8,175 nucleotides of DNA from Bacteroidetes bacterium UBA2322 (GTDB taxonomy: Bacteria; Bacteroidota; Bacteroidia; Chitinophagales; UBA2359), in assembly GCA_002345145.1 (NCBI GenBank), contig DDVC01000156.1, positions 1 through 8,175 of the forward strand. The letters run 5' to 3'. Positions 4,024 to 8,175 of the stretch are shown here, one piece after another. Under the pieces are notes generated by a model that saw only the letters and a list, made by a program, of their open reading frames with translations, had not been told where the DNA came from and made no database searches. The stretch's first letter is position 1, and each line of letters opens with the position of its first letter. The position numbers and the translations under genes are program-made.

Positions 4024-6507
4024 ATGCCCCCAACCGTATTAAAAACTCCGGTAACTACAGTTTGTTACCACTGTGGATTAGATTGCGACTCGCTGGATAT
4101 TTACCTCAAAAACGAGCCCGATAGCCCCGCCGATACCAAGTACTTTTGTTGCGAAGGTTGCAAAAGCGTTTACCAAATTTTGCAAGCCAACGACCTTTGC
4201 GACTATTACACCTTAGAGCAAACCCCCGGAATTAACCAACGCAAGCCGGTTTTGCCGGGCAAGTTTAGTTATTTAGACAATGAATCGGTAAAAAACGCCC
4301 TGCTCAAATTTACCGATGGCACGCTCAATAAGGTTTCGTTCAGTATTCCGCAAATGCACTGTAGCTCTTGTATATGGTTGTTAGAAAACCTGTATAAGCT
4401 AAACCCGGGCGTGGTGCGCTCTACGGTTAATTTCCCCAAAAAAGAGCTGCACCTTACCTACAAGGAGGGCGAAACTACCTTAAAAGATGTGGTAATGCTG
4501 CTTGCCTCATTGGGTTATGAGCCCGATATTAGGTTGGGCAACTTAGAAAACAACGCTGCCCAAAGCACACCCCTAAGCCGGCAACTCATTTACAAATTGG
4601 GTGTGGCAGGGTTTTGTTTTGGCAACATTATGCTGCTCAGTTTTCCCGAATATCTGGGCTTAAACATGGCAACCGAAGCCGAGTTTAGCCGCTTTTTTGG
4701 GTATTTAAACATATTGCTCGCACTGCCGGTATTGCTGTATAGCAGTTTAGACTACTACAAATCGGCTTGGGCGGGTATAAGGCAGCGCGCACTCAATATA
4801 GATGTGCCCATAACGCTGGGTATCATTGCCCTTTTTTCACGAAGTGCGTATGAAATACTCAGCCATACCGGCGCCGGTTATATGGACTCGCTGGCAGGAT
4901 TGTTATTTTTTCTGCTCACAGGGCGCTGGTTTCAGCAAAAAACTTATGACTCTATTTCGTTTGAACGCGACTATAAATCTTACTTCCCTGTTTCGGCTAC
5001 CCGATTAAAAAACAATGCCGAGCAAAGCGTAGCGCTCAATGAGCTTGATGTGGACGATGTTATTTTGGTGCGCAACGAAGAGCTGATACCTGCCGATGCG
5101 GTGCTGATGCGCGGCTCTGCCAATATAGATTACAGTTTTGTAACCGGCGAGTCCGCTCCTGTAAGCAAACCGGCAGGCAGTCTTATTTATGCCGGTGGCA
5201 GGCAGGTAGGCGTTGCTATTGAGCTGCGTTTGGTAAAAAAAGTATCGCAAAGCTACCTTACCGAACTGTGGAACAACGATGCCTTTGCACAAACCCGACA
5301 AAGCCGTCTTACGCTGCTCATTACCCAAACCAGCCGCATTTTTACCCCCTTTGTGCTTACGGTGGCTACCCTTGCCGGTTTGTACTGGTGGGCAGTAAGC
5401 GGAGCCGCGGCTGCCGTAAATGTGTTTACCGCCGTACTCATTATTGCCTGCCCCTGCGCCTTAGCGCTGGCTACACCCTTTACCTTGGGCAATTCGCTCC
5501 GCATATTGGGGCGTAACCGGTTTTATCTTAAAAACACCGCCGTTATTGAGCAAATAGCGCAGGTTAACCACATAGTATTTGATAAAACCGGAACCATAAC
5601 ACATGCCGGACATGATGAAGCGTTATACGAAGGCGAGCCCCTACTGCCCGATGAGCAAGACTTGGTAAAATCGGCAGTGCGCCAATCGGGGCACCCCATA
5701 AGCCGGCAAATTTACAACAGCCTGCCTCATGCTGCCGTATTACCCGTACATGATTTTGCCGAAACAACCGGTAAGGGTATTAAAGCTATGGTAAACCAAC
5801 AGGTAATCCTTATTGGTTCTGCCGCATTTGTAGGGCTGCCCGATGCCCCTGCACAAACCGACACTCCCCCTACCGCAAAAGGAGCCCATGCCTACCTAAG
5901 CATAAACGGCAAACCAAAAGGCAAGTTTACCCTGCACAATGCTTACCGCCACGGATTAAAAAAGGTGATTGCCGAATTGGGTAAACAACACCAACTCTCG
6001 CTCATATCGGGCGATAACGATAGCGAAAAGCAACACCTAAGCGCCTTTTTTGGTCCCGATGCCCGTTTGCTGTTCAAGCAATCGCCACATGATAAATTGG
6101 CATACGTCACCCAACTCCGTCAAGCAGATAACCGCGTACTGATGTTTGGAGATGGGTTAAACGATGCCGGCGCATTGAGGCAGGCAGATGTAGGTATAGC
6201 CGTATCGGAAAATATCAACAATTTTAGCCCTGCCTGCGATGCCATTGTTGAAGCCGCCGAGTTTGAGCGGCTGCATACCCTGTTGGCTTATTGCCGCACA
6301 TCGGTAAAGTTAGTGCGGGGCGCATTTCTTATCTCATTAAGTTACAATTTAGTAGGCTTAAGCATAGCAGTACAGGGGTTGTTATCGCCCTTGGTGGCAG
6401 CTATATTTATGCCGCTTAGCTCCATTACCGTAGTCATTTTTGGGTTTATAGCCACCAATGTAGCCGCCGCCCAAAAAGGACTATCGGGCAGTAAAGAGGT
6501 AAAATAA
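4024..6507 (+). CDS. ccoI: CcoI-type copper-translocating P1B ATPase for cbb3 oxidase
   Basis: An 827-residue P-type ATPase of the CcoI/FixI (CopA2-like) branch, which exports copper slowly across the inner membrane for insertion into the CuB site of cbb3 cytochrome oxidase. In order: an N-terminal cysteine-rich domain (CYHC 14-17, Cys21, FCCEGCK 41-47), an HMA domain with MHCSSC (111-116), membrane helices at about 188-300, the actuator TGES (374-377), membrane helices around the CPC motif (476-478), phosphorylation motif DKTGT (520-524), SGHP (555-558), GDN (663-665), hinge GDGLNDA (709-715) and two final helices with YN (774-775) and MPLSS (796-800). These last motifs with CPC form the Cu+ transport signature. 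All catalytic residues are intact. Normally it sits beside ccoS or ccoNOP; here it follows a small membrane protein and no cco gene follows in the window. Confidence 0.93.
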   Translation: MPPTVLKTPVTTVCYHCGLDCDSLDIYLKNEPDSPADTKYFCCEGCKSVYQILQANDLCDYYTLEQTPGINQRKPVLPGKFSYLDNESVKNALLKFTDGTLNKVSFSIPQMHCSSCIWLLENLYKLNPGVVRSTVNFPKKELHLTYKEGETTLKDVVMLLASLGYEPDIRLGNLENNAAQSTPLSRQLIYKLGVAGFCFGNIMLLSFPEYLGLNMATEAEFSRFFGYLNILLALPVLLYSSLDYYKSAWAGIRQRALNIDVPITLGIIALFSRSAYEILSHTGAGYMDSLAGLLFFLLTGRWFQQKTYDSISFERDYKSYFPVSATRLKNNAEQSVALNELDVDDVILVRNEELIPADAVLMRGSANIDYSFVTGESAPVSKPAGSLIYAGGRQVGVAIELRLVKKVSQSYLTELWNNDAFAQTRQSRLTLLITQTSRIFTPFVLTVATLAGLYWWAVSGAAAAVNVFTAVLIIACPCALALATPFTLGNSLRILGRNRFYLKNTAVIEQIAQVNHIVFDKTGTITHAGHDEALYEGEPLLPDEQDLVKSAVRQSGHPISRQIYNSLPHAAVLPVHDFAETTGKGIKAMVNQQVILIGSAAFVGLPDAPAQTDTPPTAKGAHAYLSINGKPKGKFTLHNAYRHGLKKVIAELGKQHQLSLISGDNDSEKQHLSAFFGPDARLLFKQSPHDKLAYVTQLRQADNRVLMFGDGLNDAGALRQADVGIAVSENINNFSPACDAIVEAAEFERLHTLLAYCRTSVKLVRGAFLISLSYNLVGLSIAVQGLLSPLVAAIFMPLSSITVVIFGFIATNVAAAQKGLSGSKEVK

Positions 6508-6517
6508 GCCGGCTAAC

Positions 6518-6545
6518 AGTATGTAGCGCTTTTCTGCATACTTTT
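6518..6545 (+). terminator. Terminator-like hairpin after ccoI
   Basis: AGTATGTAG (6518-6526) and CTGCATACT (6534-6542) pair over 9 bp with one G-U around a 7-base loop, followed by a short T-run (6542-6545) and GG. It begins 11 bases after the ccoI stop. The stem is good and the T-run is short, so termination may be partial. Confidence 0.5.
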
Positions 6546-6612
6546 GGAAATAGCCCGTAATAACTGTTTAGTGTCTTACCTTGCTTTCGGCACGCTATTT
6601 AAGCAATACAAA

Positions 6613-6681
6613 ATGTTGTTTGCGGGTAAACAAAACTACGGCAAAGCTCCGTACTATTTTAACGGCATACCTCCCACATAA
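6613..6681 (+). CDS. Possible 22-residue peptide between ccoI and purM
   Basis: ATG 6613 to TAA 6679-6681 reads MLFAGKQNYGKAPYYFN and onward. The frame is open back to 6517 (55 codons), with TTG at 6544 and GTG at 6571 as other starts. A -7-like TACTTTTG lies at 6539-6546 without a -33 element, and overlaps the terminator-like hairpin. It has no recognised relative and is not CcoS-like. Chance is the more likely explanation. Confidence 0.15.
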   Translation: MLFAGKQNYGKAPYYFNGIPPT

Positions 6682-6707
6682 AAACACCCAAAAAGGTAAA
6701 AAATGCT

Positions 6708-6715
6708 TACTTTTG
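6708..6715 (+). promoter_or_regulatory. purM -7 promoter box
   Basis: TACTTTTG matches TAnnTTTG 27 bases before the purM ATG. No TTG-like -33 element is seen at 19-21 bases upstream, where the sequence is A/C-rich, so it is a one-sided match. Confidence 0.45.
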
Positions 6716-6741
6716 CCCAATAATTAACCCTACGCCAACGC

Positions 6742-7842
6742 ATGGACAATTTACCACACAACAAACCCAGCGGCTATGATATAGACCTTGGCAACCAATG
6801 CTCGCAAAATGCATTTAACTGGGCAAAAAAAACCTTTGTAAACCGACAAGGTAAACCCGGCGAAATAGCCCTTAAAGTAGATGGCGCTTTTTCTAATATG
6901 CTGCTCTTTAACGGGCTAAAATTGGGCATTACCTCTGATGGTATTGGTACTAAAATAGAACTTGCCGAAAGAACAGGAATATACAACACACTTGGTTATG
7001 ACTTGGTAGCTATGGTTGCCGATGACCTTATTGCAGGCGGTTTTGTACCCACAAGCATTTCCAACATTTTAGATGTGGACCACCTCCACTACAACACCAT
7101 TGACCAACTCATGCAGGGCTTGCACCATGCCGCAAATTTTGCCGGTATTGCCGTTACCGGAGGCGAAATTGCCGAATTGGGCAACCGCATAGGCGGGTGG
7201 GGTAATGGTATGCACTTTAACTGGTGTTCTACTGCAATTGGTATTTTACACCCAAGCCTGCAAACGCCCATTGATGGCTCGCAAGTACACGAAGGCGATG
7301 CCGTTATTGCCCTACGCAGCCGAGGCTTCCGAAGCAACGGTTTTTCGGCAGTGCGCCGCATTATGTCCCAAAATTTTGGCAACAATTGGCATACCCAACA
7401 ATATACCGATGCCCATACATGGGGCGAAGTTTTGCTAACGCCCTCGCTCATTTTTGCACCCGCCGTAATCCGCGCTTTAAACGAAGGCATACACATAAAA
7501 GGCATTGCACACATTACCGGCGGCGGCATAGCTGATAATTTCAGAAGGGTACTAAAGGTAAACCAACTTGGAGCCAACTTGCACAACCTTTTTGAGCCGC
7601 ACCCTTTTATGGAAGAACTCCAACAATTAGGCAACCTTAGCCCGCAAGATGCTTACCTGTACTGGAACATGGGTAATGGTATGCTGCTGGTAGTACCTCA
7701 AAACCAGGTAAATAAAGCCATAGATGCACTGCAACAAGGCGAGTATAAATGCCGTATTGCCGGGCATGTTACCAACAAAAAACGCATTAGTATAGAAGTG
7801 GGTAGCGTTTCGCTCATTACCTCCTTAGAGCAGGAAGATTAA
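6742..7842 (+). CDS. purM: Phosphoribosylformylglycinamidine cyclo-ligase (AIR synthase), divergent
   Basis: A 366-residue AIR synthase-family protein. PurM closes the imidazole ring of FGAM with ATP to give AIR, the fifth step of purine synthesis, in the cytoplasm. Landmarks along the chain match PurM in order: YDIDLGN (12-18), TSDGIGTK (64-71), GYDLVAMVADDL (85-96), TGGEIAE (139-145), RSNGFSAVR (197-205), HITGGG (257-262), and NMGNGM (309-314). Several sites differ from the E. coli type: the glycine-rich loop after residue 40 reads KVDGAFSN, the GGETAEMPG segment reads GGEIAELGN, and His of HSNGY is Arg. It is a full-length AIRS N- and C-domain protein, so a functional PurM is most likely, but a paralogue in the same superfamily with another substrate is possible. 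Monocistronic, with its own -7 box. ATG 6742 fits the N-terminus; no Shine-Dalgarno. Confidence 0.85.
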   Translation: MDNLPHNKPSGYDIDLGNQCSQNAFNWAKKTFVNRQGKPGEIALKVDGAFSNMLLFNGLKLGITSDGIGTKIELAERTGIYNTLGYDLVAMVADDLIAGGFVPTSISNILDVDHLHYNTIDQLMQGLHHAANFAGIAVTGGEIAELGNRIGGWGNGMHFNWCSTAIGILHPSLQTPIDGSQVHEGDAVIALRSRGFRSNGFSAVRRIMSQNFGNNWHTQQYTDAHTWGEVLLTPSLIFAPAVIRALNEGIHIKGIAHITGGGIADNFRRVLKVNQLGANLHNLFEPHPFMEELQQLGNLSPQDAYLYWNMGNGMLLVVPQNQVNKAIDALQQGEYKCRIAGHVTNKKRISIEVGSVSLITSLEQED

Positions 7843-7848
7843 GGGTAG

Positions 7849-7888
7849 AAAAAAAGGGAAGGACAAATTTTGTATATCTGCCTTCCCT
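7849..7888 (-). terminator. Intrinsic terminator oriented for minus-strand transcription
   Basis: AGGGAAGG (7855-7862) and CCTTCCCT (7881-7888) form a perfect 8-bp stem with an 18-base loop. On the minus strand the stem is followed by seven T residues (7855-7849), the textbook arrangement. On the plus strand the stem lies 12 bases after the purM stop but has no T-run, so it may also help end purM transcripts. Its orientation implies a leftward transcript from the right-hand side. Confidence 0.7.
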
Positions 7889-7949
7889 CCAACCATTTTC
7901 TAACCAAATTTAAACCTCATAATGAACAGGTCAAAAATGAGCTTTATCT

Positions 7950-7977
7950 TTAAAAGCGCTAAGTCTTTTGCTTTTAA
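7950..7977. repeat. Inverted repeat TTAAAAGC / GCTTTTAA
   Basis: Perfect 8-bp arms at 7950-7957 and 7970-7977 flank a 12-base loop. It lies between the end of the minus-strand frame at 7991 and the minus-strand terminator. AT-rich arms make it weak. Function not evident. Confidence 0.4.
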
Positions 7978-7990
7978 TTGAGCCTCAAAG

Positions 7991-8175
7991 CTAAAAACTC
8001 TTTGCTAATTTTGCGCCTTCTTTGTTTATTTTTTTGAGCATACCCCTAAAATTCAACCTTTCAGAGCGTTTGGTTAAACAGATATCCGGTAAAATAGTTC
8101 GCCATTTATGGGTTTTATAGTTCAAAAATTATTGGTTTTTTACTCCGGCTGCTAATTCCAATTTATGGAGGCAAT
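7991..8175 (-). pseudogene. Interrupted minus-strand frame running off the right edge
   Basis: On the minus strand one frame is open from the window edge (reading LHKLELAAGVKNQ), meets a single TAA at 8131-8129, and continues in the same frame to a TAG at 7993-7991. The second part starts FLNYKTHKWRT, is rich in Lys and Arg and gives 44 residues if read from TTG at 8125. It matches nothing I recognise. It could be a real gene ending at 8129 plus chance sequence, a gene with a nonsense mutation, or chance alone. The minus-strand terminator at 7849-7888 supports leftward transcription here. No other gene is visible in 7889-8175. Confidence 0.2.

Noticed and set aside
6508..6741. A ccoS gene directly after ccoI
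   Set aside because: I checked the frames here for a short protein with a CcoS-like hydrophobic segment and acidic tail. The only open frame has neither and lacks a good start.
7089..7634. 181-codon minus-strand frame opposite purM
   Set aside because: It is a shadow of purM, which has clear motifs along its length. The minus product is Cys/Pro/Met-rich with no recognisable domain.

Overview
The window looks like chromosomal DNA of a member of the Bacteroidota. Several genes are preceded by the TAnnTTTG -7 box typical of that phylum, and starts mostly lack a Shine-Dalgarno sequence. The protein families (FAA1-type acyl-CoA ligase, CcoI-type copper ATPase, MntA/HepT pair) fit this. Genus cannot be named from sequence alone. 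Core genes run near 46% G+C (240 bases of ccoI counted), while the MntA gene is near 31% (240 bases counted), which suggests the toxin-antitoxin pair was acquired.

Left part (1-2569): a minus-strand two-gene operon, an isochorismatase-family hydrolase followed 8 bases later by a long-chain acyl-CoA synthetase. Past its end are a stem-loop and four 7-bp tandem repeats. Positions 2570-2899 form a divergent intergenic region. It holds a minus-strand promoter framed by palindromes, a G-run block, a T10 tract, and a well-formed plus-strand promoter with a palindrome at the expected transcription start.

Middle (2900-3710): an intact MntA-type nucleotidyltransferase antitoxin overlaps a decayed HepT (HEPN/DUF86) toxin gene. 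The toxin remnant has no usable start codon and has an in-frame internal deletion that removes the RX4HXY motif, so both its RNase residues and the tyrosine targeted by MntA are gone.

Right part (3711-8175): a promoter, a small single-pass membrane protein of unknown function and ccoI, the copper-exporting P1B ATPase that supplies cbb3 oxidase, make a probable two-gene unit. No ccoS, ccoN, ccoO or ccoP lies beside it. A terminator-like hairpin follows, then a separately promoted, sequence-divergent purM (AIR synthase). The last ~330 bases hold an intrinsic terminator oriented for minus-strand transcription and a minus-strand frame, broken by one stop, that runs off the window.

I found no clear new multi-gene system. 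The most informative item is the antitoxin kept beside a disarmed toxin. The CcoI-linked small membrane protein and the palindrome-framed hydrolase promoter come next.
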